A stretch of DNA of 64,000 nt from JBDTSW01 sp963807385 (GCA_963807385.1 CAWEBQ010000002.1:682001-746000); one strand, 5' to 3'; shown: positions 25,518-34,047, counted from the stretch's first letter. Made by a program: numbers and translations. Notes: generated from the letters alone by a model not told the origin.

Positions 25518-26714
25518 GTGAGCGGAAGGCGCGGGAGATTCCTGGTGGCGGCGTTCGGCGACGCCGGGCACGCGTTTCCGGCGATCGCGCTCGCCCGCGC
25601 GCTGCACGAGCGGGGAAACGACGTGGTCGTGGAGACGTGGGAGCACTGGCGGGAGGCGGTCGAGGGCACGGGATTGGCGTTCACGGCCGCCGAGGAATAC
25701 AAGACCTTCCCGCCGCCTCCGTCGGATTCCGACGGGCCCTCAGCGGCCGACGCGGCGAAGGCGCTCCTGCCCTTCGTTGAGGAGTTCGCGCCCGACGTGG
25801 TGGTGAGCGACATCCTCACCGTCGCACCCGCGCTGGCCGCCGAGATGGCGGGCCGCCGCCGGGCGGTGCTCGTACCGCACGTGTATCCGGTCCACGAGCC
25901 GGGCATGCCGTTCTTCGCGTTCGGCGCCCAACCCCCGCGCACTCCGGTGGGCCGGGCGCTGTGGCGTGCGGCTGAGCCCGTGCTGGTCAAAGGCCTGGAG
26001 CGCGGGCGCCGCGAGATGAACGAGACGAGGGCGGCGTGCGGGCTGCCGCCGATCGAGGTGCTCCACAGCGGGTTGACCGCGGACCTGACGATGGTGGCGA
26101 CGTTCCCGCAGCTCGAGTACCCGCGGCGCTGGCCCGCCGACGCGCATGTCACCGGGCCGATGACGTTCGAGCTGGAGAGCCTGGACGTGAAGATCCCGGA
26201 AGGGGACGAGCCGCTGGTGGTGATCGCGCCCTCGACCGCTCAGGACCCGGAGCGCAAGCTGCTGCGGTGGGCGCTCGAGGGACTGGCGGAGGAGCCGGTG
26301 CGGGTGCTCGCGACGACGAACCAGCTCGACGTGCCGGTGCCGATGCCCGACGCGCCGGCCAACGCCACGGTGGTGGACTGGATCTCGTACTCGCAGGTGA
26401 TGCCGCTGGCGGACCTCGTGATCACGCACGGCGGGCACGGGACGGTGTGCAGAGCGCTGGGCGCGGGCGCGCCGCTCCTGTGCTGTCCGGCCGTGGGGGA
26501 TATGGCCGAGAACGCCGCGCGGGTTCAGTGGGCCGGTGCCGGTCGGATGATCCCGTGGCGGCTGACCGGGCCGCGGCAGATTCGGATGGTCGCGCGCGAG
26601 ATGCTGGGGGATCCGAGGCTCCAAGAGGGGGCCAGTGTCCTTGCCGCCTGGGCCCGACTCCACGACGGTGCGGACTCTGGCGCTCGGATGGTCGAACGGC
26701 TCGGTTCACCGTAG
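25518..26714 (+). CDS. Glycosyltransferase, GT1 family (MGT/UGT type)
   Basis: A 398-residue GT-B enzyme that likely moves a sugar from a nucleotide-sugar to a small hydrophobic acceptor. The N-terminal domain begins GRFLVAAFGDAGHAFPAIALA with the acceptor-domain His; the C-terminal domain has VVDWISYSQVMPLADLVITHGGHGTVCRAL, the donor-binding H-x-G-x(2)-T signature, and CPAVGDMAENAARVQWAGAG. The start is GTG. It ends 13 bases before tRNA-Asn. The acceptor is unknown; no biosynthetic cluster surrounds it. Confidence 0.85.
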   Translation: MSGRRGRFLVAAFGDAGHAFPAIALARALHERGNDVVVETWEHWREAVEGTGLAFTAAEEYKTFPPPPSDSDGPSAADAAKALLPFVEEFAPDVVVSDILTVAPALAAEMAGRRRAVLVPHVYPVHEPGMPFFAFGAQPPRTPVGRALWRAAEPVLVKGLERGRREMNETRAACGLPPIEVLHSGLTADLTMVATFPQLEYPRRWPADAHVTGPMTFELESLDVKIPEGDEPLVVIAPSTAQDPERKLLRWALEGLAEEPVRVLATTNQLDVPVPMPDAPANATVVDWISYSQVMPLADLVITHGGHGTVCRALGAGAPLLCCPAVGDMAENAARVQWAGAGRMIPWRLTGPRQIRMVAREMLGDPRLQEGASVLAAWARLHDGADSGARMVERLGSP

Positions 26715-26727
26715 AATGGCGGGTAGA

Positions 26728-26798
26728 TCTCCCGTCATCTAACGGCAAGATTCGTGACTGTTAATCACGCCATGGTGGTTCGAATCCACCCGGGAGAG
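26728..26798 (+). tRNA. tRNA-Asn (GUU)
   Basis: A 71-nt cloverleaf: acceptor TCTCCCG/CGGGAGA, D-arm ATCT-AACGGCA-AGAT with a short loop, anticodon loop CTGTTAA (GUU), T-arm GGTGG-TTCGAAT-CCACC, discriminator G. CCA is not encoded. The HNH gene on the other strand ends two bases past its 3' end. Confidence 0.92.
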
Positions 26799-26800
26799 TT

Positions 26801-27342
26801 CTAGCTCCTCCTGCGTGGCGGCAACGTCCGCAAGCCTGCCTCCACTTCCGCGTGGCAGTTCGCACACAGCGGAACACACTTCTTGGCCTCCTCCCTAAGC
26901 TTCGCTAGCGCCATCGTGGCGCCCTTTCGCGAGAGCGCAAAGCTCTTCTTGCTCTTGTCGCGGTGGTGAAAGTGGAGAGCGTCGACGTACCGGTCGTAGC
27001 CGCAGGTGACGCATCGTCCACCTGCCTCCTCGACGAGGATCTGCTTGACCAGCCTGCGTCTGGCGCTGACGCGGTCCATCCGGCATTGCCGGCATCGGAC
27101 GCGACCACTGTTCTCGATGACGAACACACCGTCGCCGTGGTGCTTGCATGTGCCCGTGAGGGTTCGGGCTCCGTTGGCCAGCGCCTCCTCGACGTGTTCG
27201 CGCGCTTCGCCTTCCCGTTGGCCTCGAGGCCGTACTTCGCGACCCAATAGCCGACCGTTGACGGATCGCGATTGGTGAGCGCTCCGATGTCAATGAGCGA
27301 CAAGCCCTCACCCAGATAACGCTTGAGCAGATCCCGATCCAT
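26801..27342 (-). pseudogene. HNH endonuclease with HTH N-terminus, frameshifted; LexA box upstream
   Basis: The N-terminal frame (ATG 27342, GGGAGAG 7 nt upstream) encodes an HTH: LSLIDIGALTNRDPSTVGYWV. The second frame carries CRQCRMDRVSARRR, then GGRCVTCGYDRYVDALHFHHRDK and KKCVPLCANCHAEVE, an HNH nuclease core with two zinc-binding Cys pairs. The frames meet in a CGCGCGC run at 27199-27205; removing one CG gives a continuous KAKREHVEEALANGA and a protein of about 180 residues. Base composition is lower in G+C than the neighbours and the stop abuts tRNA-Asn, both hints of transfer. Confidence 0.7.
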
Positions 27343-27376
27343 GCCGGGACTCTCCCGCTGGGGTCGGACGGTAAAG

Positions 27377-27390
27377 CGAACGTGTGTTCG
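27377..27390 (-). promoter_or_regulatory. LexA (SOS) box
   Basis: CGAACGTGTGTTCG is a perfect palindromic match to the actinobacterial/Bacillus SOS consensus CGAACRNRYGTTCG. It lies 35-48 bases before the HNH start; TACCGT follows at a suitable distance as a -10, so LexA would cover the -35 region. It lies just past the dnaG stop and cannot control dnaG. Confidence 0.75.
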
Positions 27391-27393
27391 CCC

Positions 27394-29208
27394 CTATCGC
27401 TCCGGGTCGAAGCTGGCGATCTCCTCGGAGAGCTCGCCGTGACGCTTTTGGAGCTCGACCGGGGGGTCCCCCCCGTTGGCGGTCGCGGCCGTCAGCTCGG
27501 ACTCCACCATCGCCCGCTCGAGCCACAGCAGGTTGAGCTCCATGGCGCCTCTGTTCGCCGGCTCGCGTTCGGAATCCATCACCAGCTGGGTCACCAGCGC
27601 GACGAACGCCTCGTCGTCGTGCGGGATGCCGTCGAGAGGCGCCTCCAGGTGCGCGACGAGCCAGTCGCGCGCCCTGATCATCTCGCCGGAGGACAGGTGC
27701 GCCGGCGTCAGGCGCTCCAGCACCGGGGCGCCGTCGGAGGGCATCGCGATCGCCATTTGCAACAGCGAGCGCTCCCGCCGCTCGCGCGCGTTCAAGGGCC
27801 GTGCCGCAGGCTTCGACGGCGCAGAGCCCCCGCCCTCCTCGGGGCCGGGGTCGCCCTCAACGATCTCCGTCCGCCTGGGCGGTGCCGCTGGCGCCTGGCG
27901 ATGCCCCGCCACCCGGCGGCGCACCAGCCCGGGATCGGCCTCCAACCGGGATGCCACCTCCCGCTCCAGCTCCTCGCGCGTGATCGACTCGGGCATCGCG
28001 CTCAGCACGGGCACGACCTCATCCAAAGCCCTGTCCCGGCCCGCCGGCGAGCTGAGATCCGCATCCCCGAGCAGCATCCGCGCGTGGAACACGGGCAGGT
28101 CGTCGGCCTTCTCCACCAACCCCCGGAACTCATCCGCGGCATCGCTCCCCGGCCCCTTTCCGGCCAGGGTGTCAGCGGGGTCCTCCCCCGCCTTCATCCC
28201 GGCCACCCGCAGGCGGACCCGCTTTCCGGACGCCACCCGCTGGGCGCGAAGCATCGCCTCCCGGCCCGCCGCATCCGCGTCCAGGGCCAGCACCACCTCC
28301 TCGGTGTGCGCGGCGAGGAGCTGCACCTGCTCGGGCGTGATCGCCGTGCCCATCACCGCCACGGTCTCACCGATGCCCGCCTGGTGGAGCGCCAGCACGT
28401 CGGTATAGCCCTCAACCACCACCGCGCGCCCCGCCTTCGCGATCGCGGGCCGGGCCCGTTCGATCGCATAGAGGGTCCTGCTCTTCCTGTACAGCTCACC
28501 CTCCGGCGAGTTCAGGTACTTCGGCTTCTGATCGGGCGTCATCGCCCGCGCTCCAAACCCCTGAACGCGCCCGCGCGCGTCCCGGACGGGGAACACGATC
28601 CGCGAGCGGAACCGGTCGTAGGGGTTGCCCCGCTTGTTCTCCACCAGCAGGCCCGCGCCCTTCAGCTCGGCGAGCGAGTATCCGGCGCTCTGCCCCCGCT
28701 TGAGCACCGTGTCCCAGGCGCTCGGGGCGTATCCCACGCCGAACTCGCGCAGCACCTCATCCCCCAGCCCCCGCCCCGCCAGGTAGTCGCGCGCCTTCCC
28801 TGCCTCGACCGCCTCCCAGAGGAACTGCGCGTAGAACGCGGACGTCCGCTCCAACAGCTCACCCAGCCGCGCCCGCTGCTTTCGCCGTTCCTCGGCCCGC
28901 GGGTCCTCCTCCTCGCGCTCGACCTCCACCCCATAGCGCTCGGCCAGCGCCTCGACCGCCTCGCCGAACGCCAATCCCTCCTTCTCCTCGACGAACTTGA
29001 ATACGTCGCCGCCAACGCCGCATCCGAAGCAGTGGTAGAGCTTCTCCGCCGCGTTCACCGAGAACGACGGCGAGCGCTCGTCGTGGAATGGGCACAGGCC
29101 GGTGAACCGCTGCCCGGCCCGGCGCAGGTCCGTGTACGCCGAGACCACCTCGACGATGTCGGTCGATTCCTTGACCCGCTCGATGCTCCCCTGGGTGAAC
29201 CGCGCCAC
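27394..29208 (-). CDS. dnaG: DNA primase DnaG
   Basis: Makes RNA primers for replication. The N-terminal CHC2 zinc finger (CPFHDERSPSFSV ... YHCFGCGVGGD), the RNA polymerase core (FGARAMTPDQKPKYLNSPE), TOPRIM acidic motifs (VVVEGYTDVLAL and VLALDADAAGREA) and a C-terminal helicase-binding region rich in Ala/Arg are all present in 604 residues. The GTG start has TAGGCT 6 nt upstream and no Shine-Dalgarno. Confidence 0.96.
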   Translation of the reverse strand: MARFTQGSIERVKESTDIVEVVSAYTDLRRAGQRFTGLCPFHDERSPSFSVNAAEKLYHCFGCGVGGDVFKFVEEKEGLAFGEAVEALAERYGVEVEREEEDPRAEERRKQRARLGELLERTSAFYAQFLWEAVEAGKARDYLAGRGLGDEVLREFGVGYAPSAWDTVLKRGQSAGYSLAELKGAGLLVENKRGNPYDRFRSRIVFPVRDARGRVQGFGARAMTPDQKPKYLNSPEGELYRKSRTLYAIERARPAIAKAGRAVVVEGYTDVLALHQAGIGETVAVMGTAITPEQVQLLAAHTEEVVLALDADAAGREAMLRAQRVASGKRVRLRVAGMKAGEDPADTLAGKGPGSDAADEFRGLVEKADDLPVFHARMLLGDADLSSPAGRDRALDEVVPVLSAMPESITREELEREVASRLEADPGLVRRRVAGHRQAPAAPPRRTEIVEGDPGPEEGGGSAPSKPAARPLNARERRERSLLQMAIAMPSDGAPVLERLTPAHLSSGEMIRARDWLVAHLEAPLDGIPHDDEAFVALVTQLVMDSEREPANRGAMELNLLWLERAMVESELTAATANGGDPPVELQKRHGELSEEIASFDPER

Positions 29209-29237
29209 GAACCGAGCCTAGCCCCGAGCGCCGCGCC

Positions 29238-30263
29238 CTACAGGCGCGATTCCTCCGGCAGCGCCAGCCGCCGAAACGTCGCGATGCAGAAACGGTCGGT
29301 CATCCCCGCGATCCAGTCGGTGATGCGCTGCACGTCGTCCACTCCGGGCGCGGCCTCCGGTACGTCCCCGGGATGCGCCAGATAGTGCTCGAACAGGCCG
29401 GTGAGCGTGCGCCGAACCCGCTCGTGCTCCGAGCGCGCCTCCGAGCCGAGGTAGACCCGCTCGAACATGAACTTCCGCAGCCGAAGCATCGCCATCCCCA
29501 CCTCATCGCTCTGCTTGATGTCGCCGGCCTCGCGCGAGACATCCACCAGGTCGCGCACCAGCGTGTCGATCCGCTCCGAACCGGTCGGCCCCAGAAGCCG
29601 GATCTCCTCCTCCGGCAGATCGGCGGGGGACAGGATCCCGGCGCGGATCGCATCGTCGATGTCGTGGTTGATGTACGCCACACGGTCCACGAGTCGCACG
29701 ACGCGCCCTTCCAGCGTGAGCGGCTGCTCGGAGCCGGTGTGGTGCAGGATCCCGTCGCGCACCGCCTCGGTGAGGTTCAGGCCCTGGCCGTCGCGCTCGA
29801 GCACATCCACGACCCGCAGCGAGTGCCGGTTGTGCTTGAACCCGCGGCCCGCATGCTCCTTGAGCGCCTCGTCGAGCACCTCCTCGCCGATGTGCCCGAA
29901 GGGCGGGTGACCCAGGTCATGGCCGTATCCGATCGCCTCGGTCAGATCCTCGTTGAGCCCCAGCGCCCGCGCCACCGTCCTCGCGATGCCGCAGGTCTCG
30001 AGCGTGTGGGTGAGGCGGGTCCGGTAATGGTCGCCCTCCGGCGCGATGAACACCTGAGTTTTGTGCTTGAGCCGGCGGAACGCCTTCGAGTGGACGATCC
30101 GATCCCGGTCGAGCTGAAAGGGGGTCCGCAGGTCGCTGTCGGGCTCGGCCTCGCGCCGGCGCGCCGGGTATGAGGGCATCCCGCGCTGCCAGAGGTACTC
30201 CGCCTCCCAACCCCGCACCCGCTCGGGCAGGGGCAATGCATCTTTTCGGGCAGATTCCTCCAC
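29238..30263 (-). CDS. dgt: dGTP triphosphohydrolase-like HD protein
   Basis: Hydrolyses dNTPs to nucleoside and triphosphate and so controls dNTP pools. The HD metal site is present: H in RLTHTLET, HD in GYGHDLGHPPFGHIGE, and the distal D in VDRVAYINHDIDDA. 341 residues, beginning about where the short (Dgt-like, deoxyguanosinetriphosphatase type 2) members begin. GTG 30263 is supported by TATTCT 9 nt upstream. It is adjacent to dnaG, as often in actinobacteria, which fits a role in replication fidelity. Confidence 0.9.
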   Translation of the reverse strand: MEESARKDALPLPERVRGWEAEYLWQRGMPSYPARRREAEPDSDLRTPFQLDRDRIVHSKAFRRLKHKTQVFIAPEGDHYRTRLTHTLETCGIARTVARALGLNEDLTEAIGYGHDLGHPPFGHIGEEVLDEALKEHAGRGFKHNRHSLRVVDVLERDGQGLNLTEAVRDGILHHTGSEQPLTLEGRVVRLVDRVAYINHDIDDAIRAGILSPADLPEEEIRLLGPTGSERIDTLVRDLVDVSREAGDIKQSDEVGMAMLRLRKFMFERVYLGSEARSEHERVRRTLTGLFEHYLAHPGDVPEAAPGVDDVQRITDWIAGMTDRFCIATFRRLALPEESRL

Positions 30264-30272
30264 GTCTCGCTG

Positions 30273-30282
30273 AGAATAGGCT
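30273..30282. promoter_or_regulatory. Overlapping divergent -10 elements
   Basis: AGAATAGGCT holds TATTCT on the minus strand (dgt, 9 nt to GTG) and TAGGCT on the plus strand (SDR remnant, 6 nt to GTG). The hexamers share two bases, so polymerase cannot occupy both at once. Confidence 0.45.
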
Positions 30283-30288
30283 GCACGG

Positions 30289-30591
30289 GTGGCAGGCTCT
30301 CCCCCCAACCCCGGCGTCGCGCTCGTCACCGGCGCCCGCGTACTCGCCGTCAACCCCGGCCCCGTGCCGACCGGGTGGCAGGAGGTGGCGGGGGTTAAGA
30401 GCGTCGGGGTCGTGCCCGGAGAGATCTCCGCCGAGCAGTGCGTTCGCGAGGCGCTGCGGGCATACGACCGCGGATCGCGTTCGGTCATCCCCGGGCGCGT
30501 CGTCCGCTGGCTCCTGCGCGCATCGGCCCCCACCCCGAGATCACTTCAGCTGCGGATCACCGAGCGCCTGTACCGGCACCGCCGCAGCTAG
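30289..30591 (+). CDS. Internally deleted short-chain dehydrogenase, about 100 residues
   Basis: The protein begins like an SDR (GVALVTGA, the first strand and half of the Gly-rich loop) and jumps straight to the C-terminal strand LAVNPGPVPTGWQEVAG and the tail SVIPGRVVRWLLRASAPTPRSLQLRITERLY. The catalytic Ser, Tyr and Lys, and most of the nucleotide-binding domain, are missing. An in-frame deletion of roughly 150 residues explains this. It retains an open frame and a TAGGCT promoter, but cannot be an SDR enzyme. Probably a decaying gene. Confidence 0.55.
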   Translation: MAGSPPNPGVALVTGARVLAVNPGPVPTGWQEVAGVKSVGVVPGEISAEQCVREALRAYDRGSRSVIPGRVVRWLLRASAPTPRSLQLRITERLYRHRRS

Positions 30592-31262
30592 CCGGCCGGC
30601 TCCTCCCGGGGTTGGTCATGGTGGCCGATCTCCCCACCTTCCTTGAGCACCAGGTACGTCACCCAGATCGCGACGATGAAGATCGGCACGCCCATCGCGG
30701 CCTTGGCGATCCCGAGGGCGACCACCGACCCGGCCAGGTACAGCGGCAGCTGCACCGCCAGCCGGAGCACGAACACGCCAACCCAGATCCAGCTCGCCCG
30801 CGAGTGCACCGCCACCCGATCCGGGTCCTCGCGCCATTCCATGCCCTCCCCCACCAGCGGCCCAGCGATCACGCCGATCAGCGGCCAGCGCACCCAGATC
30901 GAAATCGCATAGGCGAGGGCGTAGCCCGCGTTGAAGAGCAGCCCGGGCAGGAAGAAGTCCTCGGCCCGCCCGGTCCTGCTCGCGATGAACGCGGCGATCC
31001 CGACGCCGACCAGCCCGGCGAACGCGAACTGGAGCGTCTCCTTGCGCAGGAGGCGCACCAGGGTGAGCGCGAGGGCGACGGCGAGCGCCGAGATGATCGA
31101 CGGCTGGAGCTCGTTGCCGCTGATCGTGTAGGCGAGCACGAAGCCCAGCCCGGGCAGGCTCGAGTCGGCGAGCCCATGGGCCCCGCCCAGCGCCTCGGCG
31201 AGGTCTCGAGGCCCCTCGTGCTCGGCTTCCGGCTCGCTGACGGGCTCCACGCTCACCCGCAC
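30588..31262 (-). CDS. DUF3159 family membrane protein
   Basis: 224 residues with six or more TM helices (GLGFVLAYTISG, IISALAVALALTLVRLL, FAFAGLVGVGIAAFIASR, LLFNAGYALAYAISIWVRWPLIGVIAGPLVG, SWIWVGVFVLRLAVQLPLYLAG, VPIFIVAIWVTYLVL). The FF(L)xGLLxN and RASWxWV motifs are those of DUF3159, found in actinobacteria and of unknown function. Several GTG codons (31262, 31256, 31250) could start it. It follows recO closely and overlaps the tail of the convergent SDR remnant by four bases. Confidence 0.75.
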   Translation of the reverse strand: MRVSVEPVSEPEAEHEGPRDLAEALGGAHGLADSSLPGLGFVLAYTISGNELQPSIISALAVALALTLVRLLRKETLQFAFAGLVGVGIAAFIASRTGRAEDFFLPGLLFNAGYALAYAISIWVRWPLIGVIAGPLVGEGMEWREDPDRVAVHSRASWIWVGVFVLRLAVQLPLYLAGSVVALGIAKAAMGVPIFIVAIWVTYLVLKEGGEIGHHDQPREEPAG

Positions 31263-31278
31263 ATGATGGAGTGCCGGC

Positions 31279-32034
31279 CTACGCCGCGGCGCGCAGGTGC
31301 ACGTGGGCGTGGTGCTCGAGCGTCTCGGTGACCGCCCGTTCGGCCTGGCGGAGCGCTCGCGGCGAGCTCGGCGGAGCGCTGGCGAGCGGGCTGCCGATCG
31401 CCTCGACCATGAACGAGTGCGCCTCCTCGGAGAGCTCGAACCCCCCTCGTTCGCAGGCGGCGCACACCACCCCGCCGGCATCCGCCGAGAAGCCCGTGAG
31501 CCCATCCCCCTCTCCGCACCGGGCGCACGAACCGAGCTCCGGCGAAAAGCCAGCCGCGAGGGCCAGCTTCAGGCGGAACGCCAACGCCGTCGCGTGGCCC
31601 GCGGCGCCGTCGATGTCCGGGATGGCCGGCGAGCGGCCGCTCGGCGGCTCATCGCCATCGAGCAGCGCCAGGTACCTGCACAGAAGGTTGTAGGCGGCCG
31701 GGTTCGCCTCGCTGGAGTCGAGCAGCCGCAGCATCGAGTCGCACGCCCGCGCGGCGGCGCCCAGGGCCGGCCCGCTCTCGCGCAGCTTGGCGTGCGCCGC
31801 CACGGTGTGCGCGGCGGTCACGGTGGCCAGCTCGCCCCGTCCCTCGTGGAGCACCAGGTCGAGTCGGAAGAAGGGCTCGAGCCGACCGCCGAAGCGCGAG
31901 CGCGGACGCCGCGCCCCCTTCGCGATCGCGTTCATCCGCCCCCGCGTCCTCGAGTACAGGTGCAGCACGCGATCGGCCTCCCCGTAGCGAATCGAGCGCA
32001 GCACGACCGCCTCCGTCTTGAGCGAGCCCGGCAC
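31279..32034 (-). CDS. recO: DNA repair protein RecO
   Basis: RecO anneals single strands and, with RecR, loads RecA on SSB-coated gaps. 251 residues: OB fold (KTEAVVLRSIRYGEADRVLHLYS, GARRPRSRFGG), a helical middle (YNLLCRYLALLDGD) and a zinc finger CARCGEGDGL ... GGVVCAAC. Start is GTG 32034 with a weak upstream signal. With RecJ and RuvABC also encoded in the window, most of the RecFOR route is near at hand. Confidence 0.9.
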   Translation of the reverse strand: MPGSLKTEAVVLRSIRYGEADRVLHLYSRTRGRMNAIAKGARRPRSRFGGRLEPFFRLDLVLHEGRGELATVTAAHTVAAHAKLRESGPALGAAARACDSMLRLLDSSEANPAAYNLLCRYLALLDGDEPPSGRSPAIPDIDGAAGHATALAFRLKLALAAGFSPELGSCARCGEGDGLTGFSADAGGVVCAACERGGFELSEEAHSFMVEAIGSPLASAPPSSPRALRQAERAVTETLEHHAHVHLRAAA

Positions 32035-32076
32035 CCCCTGGAGGATGATGCCCCGGCCGGACGCCCCCCGCCCCCC

Positions 32077-32125
32077 GAAGCGTCCTGCCTGACCGGGACG
32101 GTGTCCCGGTAGAACAGGACACTTC
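32077..32125. other. Long nested inverted repeat
   Basis: GAAG-GTCCTG-(5)-CCGGGAC-GGT-GTCCCGG-(5)-CAGGAC-CTTC: three paired blocks around one axis, with single-base and 5-base internal loops. It fills the 96-base gap between the P1 peptidase gene and recO. It could be a terminator of the mutM-peptidase operon (no U-tract), a protein-binding palindrome, or a mobile hairpin repeat. Confidence 0.5.
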
Positions 32126-32130
32126 GCGGG

Positions 32131-33063
32131 TTAGCGGGGAACGACGGCGTCGCGGATCGCTTCGGCCGTGACGGTTGCGGCGATCGTCTGCGCCTGCAGG
32201 ACGGTGAAGCGGTCGGCCGCCTCCCCCGTCCCGGAGGCGATGCAGAAGACGACGTCCCCGTCGACGTCGGAGAAGACCGGCTCGACCGCGCGAGCTACCC
32301 CGGCCGACGCGGAGCGCGCAACCCGGGTGCACGCCGCCTTGTCGAGGGCGGCATCCGTCATCACGCATACGAGGGTCGTATTGCCGGGTTGGAGCTTGAA
32401 GGGGTCGGGCGGCTCCTCCATCGCTGCGATCACCTCCGCGGTTCGCACCGCGACGCCGTCCTCGGAGCGGGCGAGGGCGATAGGCCGTCCGTCCTCGCCG
32501 AGGACATCCCCGAACGGGTTTGCAACCGCCAGCGCCGCCACGGTCGTCCCGCGCGCGCCGTGCGCCGCCGCGTAGCCGATGCCCGAAGGCACCGCCCGCT
32601 CGCGGCCCAGCAGCTTGCTGGCAGCCGTCCCGGATCCGGCGCCGAGGATGCCCCGCTCGGGGACGCCCTCGAGAGCCGCCTCACACGCGGCGTATCCCGC
32701 CTCGGCGCCCGGCCGCGCCGCTGCGTCGCCCTCGGCGAGGTCGTAGACGATCGCGGCCGGCACGATCGGGACGAGCCCGGCCGGTGTCGGATAGCCGATC
32801 CCGTGCTCCTCGAGCCAGCGCATGACACCGTCGGCGGCCGCCAACCCGTAGGCGCTGCCGCCCGCGAAGGCGACGGCGCTGACGCGATCGGTTCCGGCGA
32901 ACGGGCTCACGACATCGGTCTCGCGCGTGCCCGGGCCGCCGCCCCGGACATCCACACCGCCGCGCGCCCCCTCCGGGGCGATCACGACCGTGCACCCGGT
33001 GCGCCCGACGGGATCGCTCCAATGCCCGATCCTAAACCCCGCGGGAGGAGGAATCGCGCTCAC
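32131..33063 (-). CDS. P1 family (DmpA/ornithine acetyltransferase fold) peptidase
   Basis: A 310-residue self-processing N-terminal-nucleophile hydrolase of MEROPS family S58. The chain is predicted to cut itself before the Thr in PGNTTLVCVMTDAAL, making two subunits. Other landmarks: GTRETDVVSPF, FAGGSAYGLAAADGVMRWLEE, VPAAIVYDLAEGD, GTTVAALAVANPFGDV. Members are aminopeptidases or amidases with varied substrates. The GTG overlaps the mutM stop as GTGA, so it is translated with mutM. Confidence 0.88.
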   Translation of the reverse strand: MSAIPPPAGFRIGHWSDPVGRTGCTVVIAPEGARGGVDVRGGGPGTRETDVVSPFAGTDRVSAVAFAGGSAYGLAAADGVMRWLEEHGIGYPTPAGLVPIVPAAIVYDLAEGDAAARPGAEAGYAACEAALEGVPERGILGAGSGTAASKLLGRERAVPSGIGYAAAHGARGTTVAALAVANPFGDVLGEDGRPIALARSEDGVAVRTAEVIAAMEEPPDPFKLQPGNTTLVCVMTDAALDKAACTRVARSASAGVARAVEPVFSDVDGDVVFCIASGTGEAADRFTVLQAQTIAATVTAEAIRDAVVPR

Positions 33064-33980
33064 CGGCGAGCCCGCCTCCGGCGCCGCAGCCGGGTCTGGC
33101 AGCCCGGGCAGAAGTACGTCGAGCGACCGCCCACGACGACGCGCCTGATCTCCTCGCCGCATCGGGGGCACTCCTCCCCCTCCCGGGTGTGGACCAGGAA
33201 CTCGTCCTGCATCGAGCCCCGCTCACCCCGGGCGTCGCGATAGTCATCGATCGAAGATCCGCCGTTGTCGAGGGCCAGCTCAAGCGTCTCGACGATCGCC
33301 TCCGCAAGGGCAGTGGAGTGCTCGATCCGCATCGATCCAGCAGGCGAGAGCGGGTGGAGCTCGGCGCGGTGAAGTGCCTCGTCGGCGTAGATGTTCCCGA
33401 TCCCGGCGACCCGGTCCTGCGCCAGCAGGAACGACTTCAGCGGCCCCGTCCTCCCCACTGCCAGCTCGAGCAGAGCCTCCGGCGTCAGGTCCCCCGAGAG
33501 CGGCTCGATGCCGAGCCTCCCGGCGAAGTAAGCGTCGAGCTCTGCGCCTCTCAGCGCAACGGCGTGCCCGAACCTCCGAGCGTCGGTGAACAGCAGCTCG
33601 GAGCCGTCGTCCAGTTCGAGCCGTGCACGGAGGAAGCGCAGCTGCGGCTCGGACTCGTAGAGCCGCTGCGGGCCGAGCCGGTCGGCGTGCATGAGGTCGA
33701 CTGCGGCGCCGGCGGGGGCATCGGCGTCGCGCAGCAGCAGGTTGCCGGTCATCCGCAGGTGCATCACGAGCGCCCATCCGCCGTCAAGGCGCAAGATCAG
33801 GTACTTGCCGCGGCGGTCCACGGAGCGGATCATGCGCCCGGCCACCACCTCCTCCAGCGCCCGCGGCGGATCCGGCCTGGTCCACCGCTCGTCCAGCACC
33901 TCGACGCCGGTGATCCGTTTGCCCTGCACCTCGGGCGCGAGCTGGCGCCGAATCGTCTCGACCTCGGGAAGCTCGGGCAT
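33060..33980 (-). CDS. mutM: Formamidopyrimidine-DNA glycosylase (Fpg/MutM)
   Basis: Removes oxidised purines such as 8-oxoguanine and nicks the DNA. The catalytic MPELPEVE start, the QDRVAGIGNIYADEALHRAELHP helix-two-turn-helix and the C-terminal zinc finger CPRCGEE ... TYFCPGCQ are all present in 306 residues. TAACGT lies 8 nt before the ATG (leaderless). Confidence 0.95.
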   Translation of the reverse strand: MPELPEVETIRRQLAPEVQGKRITGVEVLDERWTRPDPPRALEEVVAGRMIRSVDRRGKYLILRLDGGWALVMHLRMTGNLLLRDADAPAGAAVDLMHADRLGPQRLYESEPQLRFLRARLELDDGSELLFTDARRFGHAVALRGAELDAYFAGRLGIEPLSGDLTPEALLELAVGRTGPLKSFLLAQDRVAGIGNIYADEALHRAELHPLSPAGSMRIEHSTALAEAIVETLELALDNGGSSIDDYRDARGERGSMQDEFLVHTREGEECPRCGEEIRRVVVGGRSTYFCPGCQTRLRRRRRARR

Positions 33981-34047
33981 CGCGCGAGACGTTAGCCGCC
34001 GGCGCCCCACCCGGGTCGCTGCCGCCGCCGATCACCGCGGGTGAGCG

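Noticed and set aside
27382..29385. A 667-codon plus-strand frame opposite dnaG
   Set aside because: Low-complexity, no family signature; exact antisense of the primase.
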